The position numbers and the translations under genes were made by a program. The notes under the pieces are model-generated. The model saw only the letters and a list, made by a program, of their open reading frames with translations. It was not told the origin of the DNA and made no database searches. A stretch of 64,000 bases of DNA. Origin: Chamaea fasciata (taxonomy: Eukaryota; Chordata; Aves; Passeriformes; Sylviidae). This document shows, one piece after another, positions 10,141 to 64,000 of this stretch (positions within the stretch are counted from its first letter, which is position 1; every line of letters starts with the position of its first letter). Where the stretch lies: NCBI GenBank assembly GCA_029207755.1, contig JARCOQ010000007.1, positions 40,257,656-40,321,655 of the forward strand. Reading direction: 5' to 3'.

Positions 10141-10770
10141 GTACAGTTCTGTGTTGTAGCAGCAGAAGAAATTATTTAGGCTAATGAAGATGGGTGAAAA
10201 TTGTGAGGAATGTGAGATAGCAGAAAAAAATATAGGCAAAGGGACAACGTGCTGGAAAACTGAATATTTGTTAAACATGTGGAGCTAAAACCAGATCTAT
10301 TTACAGTTAACTGTACCTCTGTCCAGCCAAGAAACAGACTGGGGTCGTTTTATACAGCTCAGTGGAAATCTCTGCACAACTCATGGTTGAAAAGGATGTG
10401 TGTAATGATCATTGTGCTTACATTTGATCCTTGGCACTGCCTCCACCGTGGGCTCTGGGGACTGGCTGCCCCATCTGGAAAGCTGCGAGAGCCAGGGAGA
10501 ATTGGGTAGAGCATCAGAAGCCATCAGGAGACTTTGGCAAAAGCCTCTATCAGGAAACAGATCTGTAAGGCTAGGATTATCTGCCTTAGTGGGAACTTGA
10601 GAAATGTCTTCGGCAAAAAGCTGGAGAAGGCAGAGCGTCAGACTGTTCCTGGCCTGCCACACTGCAGGTGGAATTAGAAAGGGCTAACAGAGTCCCCGAG
10701 GTGTTGCAGCACTGGTGTCCCCCTTACTCAGGCCAAGTTTTTAGACTGCTGCGGGGGTGGATGTTTTCCG
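10140..10770. other. Intergenic region immediately upstream of IFT43
   Basis: No exon or repeat was recognised with confidence. The first hundred or so bases may be a further decayed part of the LINE relic. The last part leads into the IFT43 CpG island. Confidence 0.4.
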
Positions 10771-10930
10771 TGGCTGCCCGGCGCCGGGTGCTCGGCCCGG
10801 CGGCGCAGCCCGCGGGAGCGGGAGGCCGGGCGGTGCGCGGCTGCCGGCCGAGCCCGGCGGGGCCGTGCCCGCGGTTGCCGGGGCGGCGGGGCGGGCTGTC
10901 CGCCGGAAGCACCGGCGGCCGCGGCGGCGG

Positions 10931-54034
<43,104 letters not shown>

Positions 54035-54084
54035 AGTTCTGACATCAGATGTCTCATACGTCCATCTCCTGTAAATAGTTGAGC

Positions 54085-54142
54085 ATTAAATTTTTTATTC
54101 ACTTGTTTGTATTTGAGAATTTATTTCAGACATGAAAATAAA
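54085..54142 (+). terminator. IFT43: IFT43 polyadenylation signals (ATTAAA 54085-54090; AATAAA 54137-54142)
   Basis: An ATTAAA lies 51 bases after the stop codon and a canonical AATAAA lies 103 bases after it, giving a short 3' UTR of about 70-130 bases. A third AATAAA occurs at 54240-54245. Which is used cannot be told from sequence. Confidence 0.6.
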
Positions 54143-54164
54143 TAGGATCTTGCTTCGTAGAAAA

Positions 54165-56264
54165 ATTGTCTTGGGAGAACTTTTGGTTATTTTTTTAATA
54201 TGAATTTTTGTTCTCAAAAGAAATTAAGAATTCTAAACACAATAAAATATTTACTTATAAAGAGTATTCCACCTCAAAGCACCTCTACAGATAACTGCAA
54301 TGGTTGATCTTTTCTCTATGGAAACGCAGCCTCTCTGGAGCGGACCATTGTACAATGAAGTGTGGTTTGTACTGATGGCTATCAGAGAAGCTTAGGCTGA
54401 TATGACTTGTTTTCATAGGACATCCAGGTTACCATCTTCCTCACAACAGACACCTCAAGTTGTCAGAATATCTGATTTACATTTCACCCAGCAGCCTCCA
54501 GCCTTTCCTTGTTAGTTCCTCTCTCTTGGAACATTACTTCTGTGTTGACTCAGGAAGCAGCATCACCTATTAAACTGCCACTTCTTACAGCCCCTCTTTA
54601 TACCTTGAGGTTTCCCAGCTAAATTCTGACCAGGCATAACCTCACTTAGCTTTTGCAATCACACAAAACCACAGCCTTGAATGGAGATCGCTTCAGGCAT
54701 AGGTGCTTTGCAAGGAAAATGTTTATTCCATGTGGGTGAAAGAATGGAGCCTGATGCTCCCAAACAAGGTAACTCCCTGGTGGGTGTCTCCTAGGAACCA
54801 AGTGAGTCACTCTTATTGTCATCTAAAGAAAAACTGATTTAGCTGTTAATACTTTGTCCCTGTAGAACTGTGGTCATTATTTGCAGGAAACAGTAACATT
54901 ACTTCTAAACCAATGTCCTTCAAAGCCTTGCCCTGTTGGAGAATCTTGCTATATACTTCTGGAGAGTGCAGATACTGGGAGAAAGCTTGCTGTACTGCTT
55001 TTCTTTGCTTGTTTGGTTGGTCTAACAGAGCACTGCATTCCCACTTTTGTGACAGCAGGACAGGTCCAATAGCTCACTGTGAATTCAGTACTCTGCGGAA
55101 TTTCAGGTGAGAGCTGACACGCCAAACAACTTTACCTACAAAAAGGGAGTTCGGCCCCAGTATGGAGCCACAAAAATAATGGGAGGCTTATCTATCTTAA
55201 GAAAACACTAAGTTTTTTAGAACCAAGACATCTCTCCTATAACTAGAAAACAAAGTGAGGCATAAGCTTTGGAGGCCATTGTATGGAAGATGATCCGGGA
55301 GTCTTTCTCGGGGCAGAGAAACCTGTTTTGATAGGAGCAGAAACTTCCCAGCTGAGCTAGCATCTACTTTTCTGTGACACTTAGGATTCCTGGCCAAAGA
55401 GAATTTAGAATGCTTTGTACCTCCCAGGAAAAAATTGAAATTCAGCAAACTAAAATAGATTAGTAAATCAGACAACAAGCCAGTCTGAGAGGGAAAAAAA
55501 TGGGTGCTTTTGGCTACCTGCCTCAGCTGGGGACCCTGGGCAGGGAGACTCTGGGGTGAGAAGCAGGCATATGTGGGCCAGGCCTGTGCCCAGTCTGGGA
55601 CCTTGGTAACCCAGCAAACACCAGAGCAGAACTGGAGAGAAGGGCTTGAAAAAAATGCCAGCCTCATCTGTTTTGTGGCAGGAAGAGGTATCTTTGATCA
55701 GTTAGTCTGACCTGCTATAATATAGGCCATGTCAGAGTCCAGTGGGATGGGGCTGAGCTTTGCTTGTCTTTCAGAAAGGCAGACAATATATTTAAAACTC
55801 TTTCCTGGTTACTTTTTAATAGATGATTGCCCTTATGATATGAAATCTGCTTTATTTCTAGACTCAGTTTTTTGAGTTTCACCTTTTGTTTCTTGAGCCT
55901 GCTTGCTTTCACCTTTCCACAGCCATGCTGTCAGATATTTTCCCCTTGCTTCAGTATTTATGTGCACTGGGATCAAGATGTCTCTTTAATTTCCTTCAAT
56001 AAATTTAATAGAGTGAGACTTGTTTCCATGTCCTTCAATTCTTTGCATAGCTGGAGGAGGGGAGGTGGGTGTCGGGCTCCTGGCCCTTCTCCAGTAAGCT
56101 GTTCCCATCCACCTTCCTTCCACAGTTATGTTTTGGTTGCAGTGTTGGGAAGATGAATAAGACCTGTTGCTTCTTCTTTCTCAAGTCCTGGTGCTGTCAC
56201 ACTCATGTTACTGTACTTACTAAAGAGGAACCATGAGCTGCTCTTTCACAAGCCCAGGCTTGTG
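54165..56264. other. Intergenic region downstream of IFT43
   Basis: No exon or repeat could be recognised on either strand. Ordinary mixed sequence with no long family-like frame. Confidence 0.5.
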
Positions 56265-56801
56265 GTGATGTGTAGAAGGGAATATAGGTGACCTCACCCC
56301 AATAAATAACAGCTCTGTTAATTAACCAGTACAGTCTCGCCCCTGATGAGTAACAGCTATATCCAATGAGTAAGATAAAAGACGGGCTTAGCTGGTAAGG
56401 GGAGGATCATCATGGAGGAGGAACCTTGAGGAGTATGAAAGAGGGAATTATGAAGCGGGATCCTGGGGAAAGAGAATCATGGATGCAAGGTCAGTCTGGG
56501 TCTGCAGTTAGAGCCTGTTGTTGGAACCTGCAGCCATAGTCTAGCCAGGTAAACGCCTGCATTCAGAGTCTGCAAACTCATATAATGCAGTCATAGTTTA
56601 GTAGGAAATAACCAGCAGCGAGAGGCTGCAAGGGAAGCCTACAGTAAGAGCTTGCTGCAGCCACAGTCAGCAAATAGTTGGAGTTAAGATGACTAAGCTG
56701 TAAAGAGGAATAAACCATGACCCTTTTAATGCTGTGTTTAACAAGGTCTGTGCCTTGGCTCATTTTTACTCTCTAATAAGAGGGCTACTGCAACAGTGAT
56801 G
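56265..56801 (+). mobile_element. Solo LTR of an endogenous retrovirus with 6-bp target site duplication
   Basis: A 525-bp unit at 56271-56795 begins TGTAG and ends CAACA (the TG...CA ends of retroviral LTRs). It is flanked on both sides by GTGATG (56265-56270 and 56796-56801). Inside, in order on the plus strand, are a CCAAT box (56363-56367), a TATA-like GATAAAA (about 56374-56380) and a polyadenylation signal AATAAA (56709-56714), the expected U3-R-U5 layout. No internal viral gene adjoins it, so it is the remnant of recombination between two LTRs. A 6-bp duplication is typical of class II (beta-like) elements; the class is inference. Confidence 0.8.
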
Positions 56802-59800
56802 CACCAGTGTGTATTGGCTGTGACCACATTTCTGACAAGTCCTGTGGAAAGGGAACGCAGGAGAGGAAATGGCAGGTGTAACTTTCTCCTAGACTGCAAA
56901 GCAGTCGCTCTGTTTGAGCTTCAGGTGAGATAAGAAGAGGGAGCTGTTTTTCAAAACAGTGTCCCCAGTTCCTAGGAACTTGGATCAGCCCTCTGGGCTG
57001 TGCCTGGCCAAGGCATACAGCCGTATTCTCTTGCTGGTCTTCACAGATCTGGTACTGCAGAGGGGTAATGCAAGGTACAATGGTGTGCTTAGGGCTGCGC
57101 AACGAATCTTTGGCAGAATCAGGGAAATAGAAATAAGGAACGTCTAGTTCCCGGTTCAGACATGGCTTTCATATACCTGGCAAATGTTTTTCTTCTTCAA
57201 TTCAAACATAGCAATTGAGTGTAGGGCGGTCTTGCTTGGTCTTTGTTTTGTTCTGTACCTACATTGCTGAGGCAGAGCTGCAAACCTGTAAGAGTGTGTG
57301 TGTCAACAGCATGTTTAACTCTGTGAGCTGGCATGAGGTGTCTGCCCAGGGACTTGCTGGGATTCTGGATGGGTGTAAATATCTACCTGCAGATAGCTTC
57401 TGGCAGACTCAGAGCTCAATAGAACAATACTGTGCAAATGGTGACCCTCTTCACAGATAAAGTAAAAGAAGTGCATAAAGGAAAAATTAAATCTAGGTCC
57501 TATCAGTTTTAGAAATCTCTGGTTTTGCCTGTAGTAATACATATTTGTAGGCTTTCTTGGTGGAGATGCCTTACCAGAGTGCAGTTTGTCAGTGATGGGG
57601 AAATACTGGGGCTGAGACAGCCTAGGAAACACTGGAAAAAATGGAGGCAATAAAAGCTGAAAAAAAGCCAGACCCAGCAATTTTCCATTAAAGAACCTCT
57701 TAGAGGGACTCTGGCTGGCTGTTTTATTCAGTGTGATAAAGTGAGTGGAGGTGGGGGGGAGCTCCTATGTTAATAAGTTGGAAAGGCACTGCCGTTCCTC
57801 TCTCCAAAGGATCTCAGGGAAAGTGGAATTAATTCATGGCATATGCTCCCAGCATCTGCCGCGGTGACCCGGAGTGGCGGGAGCCGAGTGCCAGGCAGTG
57901 CCAGCCAGAGCCTGTATTCCCAAGCTCCTCTCTCCTGGGCCCTGTGCAGTGCTGCTGCCTGTGGCTGGGCGTGGCTGCTCCAGTGGAACAGCCCTGCGGG
58001 CTGGCCTGTGGGCTGCCACAGCCCAGGCCCCAGTATTTCTGCCTCTGAAGGAGGAGAGATGCTCTAGGCTTGTGGAGGGAGAAGGGGGTGTTTGGATATA
58101 AAAGAGACCTGTTTGAATGAAAGCTAATCCAATTTGTCCCAAACAGCCAAAATTCCTCCCACAGCATTCCCTAACACCTCCCTTCTCCAACCCTCTGACT
58201 TGTCCTGTCTTGCTCTGAGGTTCTGAATCCTCAGTTTTCCTCTTCCTTCTTTCCCACCTTATCTTTACAGATGAATCGATCCTCTCCTCGAGAGAGAGGG
58301 CAGACATATTTGGTGTTAGATGGGATTTCATTCTCTGTTTAATGGCTTCTGGGGAATAACTTTTCACACCTTATTTCCCCTTGGCTTACCCAGACGACTA
58401 GTACAGAGTGCTGTGGTAATCTTCGGAAAAAGGACACCCAGAGCCAACCCTCCAGGCTGCTCTTTCTGCAGCCACATCCTTCCACCTTTTTGGACAACTG
58501 CTTGAGACATGGGACACTTTCATGGCCTGGAGAGCTGACAGAGCCAGGAGAAACTGGAGTGGTGGGTGATCCTCAGGCAGGGCAGTGATGTCCCAATGCT
58601 GCTTCTGTGCTCTCCCAGCAACTGTTCCTTGCAGCTTCTCCACTTGTGCTCCTTTCTGAAATGTGGTGTCCCAGTCCTGGGCTGTGCAGGGATAGTGCTG
58701 TACTGAGTGAGGACCAAGGCAGGGCAACACAGGGGATCCACAGCTGGCTGCCTTGGTGAGACTAGTCCTCTCAGAGCTACACTTTATCCAGAGGGACAAT
58801 CTGCACTCCTGGCAGTCACAGCCTAGGAAGGACCTTCATCGATTTGGTCATGAATGCTATGTGGCATGGATGTCCAGAGTTCCTGAGCTCACTAATCTCT
58901 CTGCCATGATCCCTGGGGAGAGGAAACATTTCCTCCTAGTGCCCTGTTACTTGCATTTGCCCCAGCAGGCTGCTCTGCACAGACCTCACTGGGGCCAGAA
59001 CAGCTCCATGCCATGGGCCCTCTTATCAGGCTCCATCTCCTGTCACTTTCAGGACCACTTCATTATCCTTTTATTAGCCCTCTTCTCCTGCTTATCGTTA
59101 TTAATAATCACACTGGATCAGCTGGAGTGCTGACAGCTGCCCCTTGTCTATTCTTTCTGTCTATTTTAATCCTGCTTGCTTATCTGAAATAAACCTGATC
59201 CTTTTTCTTTTAATTAAAGAAATTTGGTGAGCCAGCCCCTCCTCCATGCAGAGATAGGACTGATCACACCAGTGATACGGAGGGAGCAGGAAAAGGGGCA
59301 GATTACTGGGTGACAGTGTTTTCCACAGCCCAAAGATACGGGATGTCAGAGTAGAGGCTGGAAGAGATTAAGGCACATGTGTTGTGAGAAGAAACACAGC
59401 ACTGGGTCACTGTGAGGTACTTATTTTGGGGTCCCTGTGTCTGGTCCAATGTACTGATGCAGGGCTGTGTGACTATACTGCACCAGTGTAACACGAACAA
59501 GGAAGGTGTGTTCACCTCTCTCTGTTTAACGTGGGTAGCAATAGCGATGCCAGGCTCAAAGCCGGTGTGAGTGGCCTGAATGAGTGGCCAGGGCTGCTGG
59601 GAACACTGCAGTTCCTACAGGGGCTCGAGGAGTTTGTTTCTCAGTGCTTTATAGGGCTGCCAGAAGCTGCAAGTGCTGGTCTTCACAGTGATGCTCCTGC
59701 TTTGTGCTCCCACAGGCATGGCTTCCTGGGGCCACCAATCTCATTGTAGTCTCTTAAAAATGCCTTGCTGGGCAGTTTGCTTGAGCTGAAATATTTGTGC

Positions 59801-61314
59801 TGTCTGTAGGGACAGGTCACTCAAGGAAGGGCTGTCCAAACGGGCTGGGAGAAAATTGTTATTCTAATTCACACTTTTATGAACCTATAAACTCAAATCT
59901 GCATTCATTGCAATCTGCAAAGTGACTGGAGTGTGGGCTGAAATGCTTAGAAAGTGTTAATCAGGGGTCCGTAACAAAGCAAAATGCTCTGAAGTGCAGC
60001 AGCAGGAGCTTGGCCATAAGCAGCAGGAGTATTCAACCTTAGTGCTAAACAGGCCAATTCTTTGGCTCTCAAACGCTTCATTTCACATGCACAAGTTGCA
60101 GGTTGACTGAATGCGTATGTACCCTCTGCTACAGAATATGGCAACTGGCTCAGATTTGTAGGGCTGTTTCACCCGAGAGGCTGTGGGCCCAGGAAGGGTA
60201 TAGGGCAGAACTTCCTGATGCTCAAGTGAGGGTGTAGCTTTGAAATCCTGTCAAAAAGAGCCATGCTGGCTTCTGTCCCTGTGCTTCTGTTGCTTGTGAG
60301 TATTGCAGCTGACTGGGATGAACGTTAACCTGCAGTTCAGATGCTGGTGATGGAGCTGCCACAGTACAAACCCATGTACGTGGCTTTGCAGATCCCCTAA
60401 AAATATGATTCTCTAGCAATCACAGGCAAGAATTGTGTATGGTGACATTTATGCTGTTGCTTCTATGTGAAATGTCCTGCTGCTTACAAAAAATCTCTTC
60501 ATCATTATTTAATGTTGAACAAAATGTTTGAAAGATGAGAACGTGCAGGATTCACTTGCCTAAACTGATATATTATTAACTGATCAGCTTTGATTATCTG
60601 ATTTTTGTTCCTTCAGCAAAAATTATTCCTTTTTGGACCCAAGTAAGGAAAATTTTCAGGATGGCTTTTGGCCCTGAAATGATGAGGGACACTGTATTTG
60701 GTGTTGTGGGACATTTTGAATCAGCCAAAAGAGATGGACTTGCAGTCCACATGTGATAGGCTGAAGTTTTGCTCTGATCATTACTCTGATCAGCAGAACT
60801 ACTCACAAAGCCAGAAAAATGCCTTGGGAAATTGCCAAAGAATTTGATCCAAGTCAAGCAACCTTCTCACTACCTGGAGTTCCAAAGCCAAATTGGAGCT
60901 AAGCTTGTGGCTCCCTGTGGCCTGCAAGGTTGTATGTGCAGATGGCTGTAGGCTTGGGTCAATCAACCTCACAAATAAATGGGCAATAACAGTTCAGGCT
61001 ATGGTTGCTGTACCTAAGCTCACTCACAGCTAGTCCAGATAGAAAATCTAACCCAGAGGGACAAGAAACAGCCTGGATTTGACCTGCTGAGTGCTGTAAG
61101 TCCTCTTCTTTAGGATCTGAGCTAGTTCCTTTAACGCCTCTCTAGTATTGGCAGCTGTACTGCTCTATGCCCTGCAGAGATACTCTTACTTCCATGACTT
61201 TCAAACCCATAGTCCCCAAGACTTAAGATCCTGTGTGCTCCTGTGCATAGGGGATTGGATGCTCTTCATTTCATGCAGAGGGACCAGAATTGTAGGCTGA
61301 TAATTCAAGTTCTC

Positions 61315-61385
61315 CAGGGTCCCACAGTGAGACTGTGACACAGCTAGGAACCAAATCCAGCCCCTCTTAGCATCCATCCAGTTTC
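61315..61385 (+). mobile_element. MIR-like ancient repeat fragment
   Basis: AGGGTCCCACAGTGAGACTG then TGACACAGCTAGGAACCAAA then TCCAGCCCCTCTTAGC follows the MIR order 'GGTCACACAGCAAGTCTGTG', 'GCAGAGCTGGGAATTGAACC', 'CAGATCTCCTGAGTCC'. Three landmarks in the right order make this the best MIR-type match in the window, but it was not searched. Confidence 0.5.
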
Positions 61386-63059
61386 ACAGCCGCATTGCTT
61401 TGCTAACTGAAATTATTCACAAGGCCAATATATTTGTTTGTTTTGATTTTCAGCCAAGAGCTGGTTTCAGGCTACAGATCTCCTTCCAGATTTTCATAAA
61501 CACAAAGTAAATCTTTACAGTCTTTGTACAAAACATCTTCCCCAGGAACAGCACCAGCACACTGCCCACCTGGTAGTATGCCCACTGAGACAGGAAACTG
61601 TAATCGTGTCCTGCAAAAACTGCTTTCTATCATGAGGCTGCTCTATTATCCCAGAAATAGCCAGGTGAGTGAGCCCAACTATTTTCCAGTGCAAACTCTG
61701 GAAGTCTGAAGCCACTAGGGCTCTTCAGCCTGCTGATGTCTCTCCAGAGTTCTGCTGAGTTCAGCAGAAGATGATCACAAAGTAGGGATGGAAAATCTCC
61801 ATGCTGAGAGATGCACAGGCCTTTCAGAAAGGCTTTGGTAAGTCATACAGTAGCACACTACCTTAAGACTAACCAAGCAAATGCGGTGGGTTTTTTTGTT
61901 TGGTTGGTTTCTTAAGTCACATGATGGTCAAGAGCCTTTAGCAAAACTATGGGTCCTGCCTATTCCAGGGCCTGTAGGCTCTTGTCAGAGGGCATCCCAG
62001 CCCCAACATAGCTTTTAATCAAGTAGAACTGGTTGTGGCACTGTCTGTGACAGCTTCTTGTGACATAAAACGGAGAAAGAGAGAGCCCTGTAAGATACCT
62101 ATGACTTGCATGACATGCAATTGAGTATGGAGTTTGGAGAATATTTGTTCAGTAAAGGCAAAGTCACATTACAGAAATGTACCTTGAATAGTTATGTGGG
62201 TCTAAAACATCCATCCTTAACTTGTCAGATAAACGAGTTTTTGTTTTCCTGAAGTGGACATAAATCTTGTCATACTGGATATAAGCCTTTCCTTGGGTGG
62301 AGGGGTCCCTATGCAATATAGAGCCTATACCTATATCTACCAACTGAGCACGTTCTGTCTTGTTGGGCCCAGGGATCTGTTTGTCTATCAGCAGAACGTG
62401 CACATGCACCAGTGATGGCTGGGGCTGGAAGTATTTATGGCAATTAAAATGTTTTGCCTGGAAGCTGTTTTGGGGCTTTTTTGAAGTGAGGATTTTCAGA
62501 CTTCAAGGTGTTAACAGTCCCTCTAAATGGTTTTGTTTTTTAATTGCAGTAAATGACTGTGGAGCCATTAAACATTTGCCTCTCTGCAGTTGTTTCTAAG
62601 CCCTTTCAGTCCTTCTTCTATTTATTCTGTTTAATTCAGTCAGGTAGCTTCGGGGCAGTGAAGATCAATACTTTACTTTGATAGAAAAGAGTCAGGTTTG
62701 AAACACAGAGATAAAACTGACACATTTTGTATAAATTTAATTAAAAATGCACCTTTAGTGGCTTGTTGCAAGCACAAAGCCAGCCCTCCATCTAGCTATT
62801 GCTCTGTCTCACTCTCTGTCTCTCTCTTTCCTTTCTTGTTCCTAACAGGAAGATCTCTGAGTCTGCCTCACCAACAAAGCACCTCATTTTATGATTTTTG
62901 TTTTGAAAGTTTAGCACTGAGGGAGCAGAATAGAAGGGATGTGAAATTCTAAACAAACCTTCTGCTCTCTCCCCGGTCCCATTCCTTTTGGTGGTGGTAG
63001 CTGGGGGGACAGGGAAGGAGCCAGCTCCCCAGTGGAGAAAGGAGGGGGAAGAGGCAAAA

Positions 63060-63112
63060 TGTGTTTTTTGTTGTGGTTTTTTTTTATTATTATTATTTTT
63101 TTTTATTTTTAA
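63060..63112. repeat. T-rich / (TTA)n low-complexity stretch
   Basis: Runs of T with embedded ATTATTATTATT and further T runs. Simple sequence only. Confidence 0.85.
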
Positions 63113-63403
63113 CTCAGCAGATTGGACACCCTGGGGCACTTTCTGTTTGGATCTGTAGCTTTCCTCCAATCCCGCCCTCTCTTCTTGCTTTGTTAAACTG
63201 AGAATTATTTTTCTGACTACATCTGTATCCCTGATCCCACTAGGACAATGCTGGCCACAAGGCAGTGTCTTTATCCTCTCTTCCTTTTTCCTCCCCTGCT
63301 CCCCCTCATTTCTTCCTTCTCCCTCTCTCCCTAACCCTGCTGCCAGTGGGCACATTTGTCTTGTGTTTTATAATTTGGCCCCTTTCACCCCCTTCCCCTG
63401 CAT

Positions 63404-63422
63404 ATCTCTCTCTCTCTCTCTC
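63404..63422. repeat. (TC)n microsatellite
   Basis: About nine perfect TC units within a pyrimidine-rich region of the right-hand intergenic stretch. Confidence 0.9.
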
Positions 63423-64000
63423 AATCCTGTTTGACTCGGTTCATTTTTCACTTGAGTGCCTTTCCTCCCAGACTTCCCTCTGCTCCAGCCTCCCTCTGCT
63501 CAACACCAATAAAACACACACAACACAGGTAGAACAAGGTGCCAGGGCTCAGTGTGACAAACGACTCATACACCACTCAATAACCAGGGCAGTAAATTGC
63601 CCTCTCTTCACCCTCTGCCGCTTTCTGGGGACAGCAGCTTGGTTGGGCCCTTGCGAAATGGGCTGTCCTGACACAGCATGGGATCAGGAGGTCCAGTGGG
63701 AATTGGACACTGCTACCACCGGGGCAGAGACTTTTCCAGCCCTGTCTTTTGGGGTTGTGGGATTTAGTGTCTTTTATTCACTCCCGGTGGGGCCATGCAG
63801 CCCAAGGGGCCCCAGGGACTTGTTGGAAAATGGGGGTTGTGCCACTAAGGGGTACAAACGACCTGCCTGACTTACACACCACCTATTTAAGCCATATTTT
63901 ATGACCAAGAGTTTCAAGTTTTGTTCCATCCATACAAGCTCTGGGAGGGTTTTAAAGGGAAGGATGATTCCTGAGGTCTTTGATCCTGGGCTTGCAGCTC

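Larger units (their letters stand above)
56802..64000. other. Intergenic region, right end of window
   Basis: No coding exon was recognised. In human the next gene after IFT43 is GPATCH2L, and none of its exons was seen. Contents noticed: a MIR-like scrap near 61315-61385, a conserved-looking AT-rich block near 59040-59230, a peptide-like minus-strand frame at 62164-62409, TC and T/A simple repeats near 62810-62830, 63060-63112 and 63404-63422, and an unclassified block near 63480-63880 that may be an interspersed repeat. Confidence 0.55.

Noticed and set aside
57834..58367. 177-codon minus-strand frame with shorter frames on the other strand
   Set aside because: No recognisable domain, overlapping open frames on both strands, moderately GC-rich sequence. 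No splice sites that would join it to another exon were found.
54165..64000. First exons of GPATCH2L, the expected next gene
   Set aside because: No G-patch gene exon or further promoter-type CpG island was recognised to the right edge, so the gene probably starts beyond the window.

Overview
This is a vertebrate nuclear window, almost certainly from a sauropsid (bird, crocodilian or turtle). The basis is the TGFB3 first exon, which is closer to chicken than to mammalian TGFB3 as I remember it, together with CR1-like LINE fragments and a fold-back repeat of a type I recall from turtle and crocodilian genomes. No database search was possible. Genes are split into small exons with GT-AG introns, so almost all long open frames in the window are chance frames, especially in GC-rich stretches.

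Layout. Positions 1-4304 are intron 1 of TGFB3, seen on its antisense strand. The TGFB3 first coding exon lies on the minus strand at 4305-4656. Upstream of it are a 5' leader with several upstream AUGs, a TATA box and a CRE-like element near 5243-5268, and a CpG island covering roughly 3770-6030. Positions 6030-10750 are the intergenic stretch between two divergent genes. It holds two decayed CR1-like LINE fragments (about 7020-7380 and 9640-10140). The second is interrupted by a 189-bp fold-back element with a 13-bp target site duplication. IFT43 follows on the plus strand, from a CpG-island promoter near 10770-11250 to its stop codon at 54034. Nine coding exons (10931-10984, 11314-11403, 26660-26727, 38999-39031, 39504-39550, 51183-51255, 52661-52736, 53080-53142, 53924-54034) join in frame to 204 codons plus stop. 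Positions 54165-64000 are intergenic and contain a solo LTR (56271-56795) with a 6-bp duplication.

How the genes relate. TGFB3 (secreted growth factor precursor) and IFT43 (intraflagellar transport complex A subunit) are neighbours in the human genome too (14q24), so this is conserved synteny and not a functional operon. Their starts are about 5.7 kb apart and point away from each other.

I found no undescribed biological system here. The items most worth checking are: an open, in-frame upstream extension of the TGFB3 reading frame; a G-rich motif next to its CRE and TATA box; two orphan CpG islands inside IFT43 introns; a perfect 23-bp intronic hairpin; the nested LINE insertion; and several intronic stretches that look like conserved regulatory elements.
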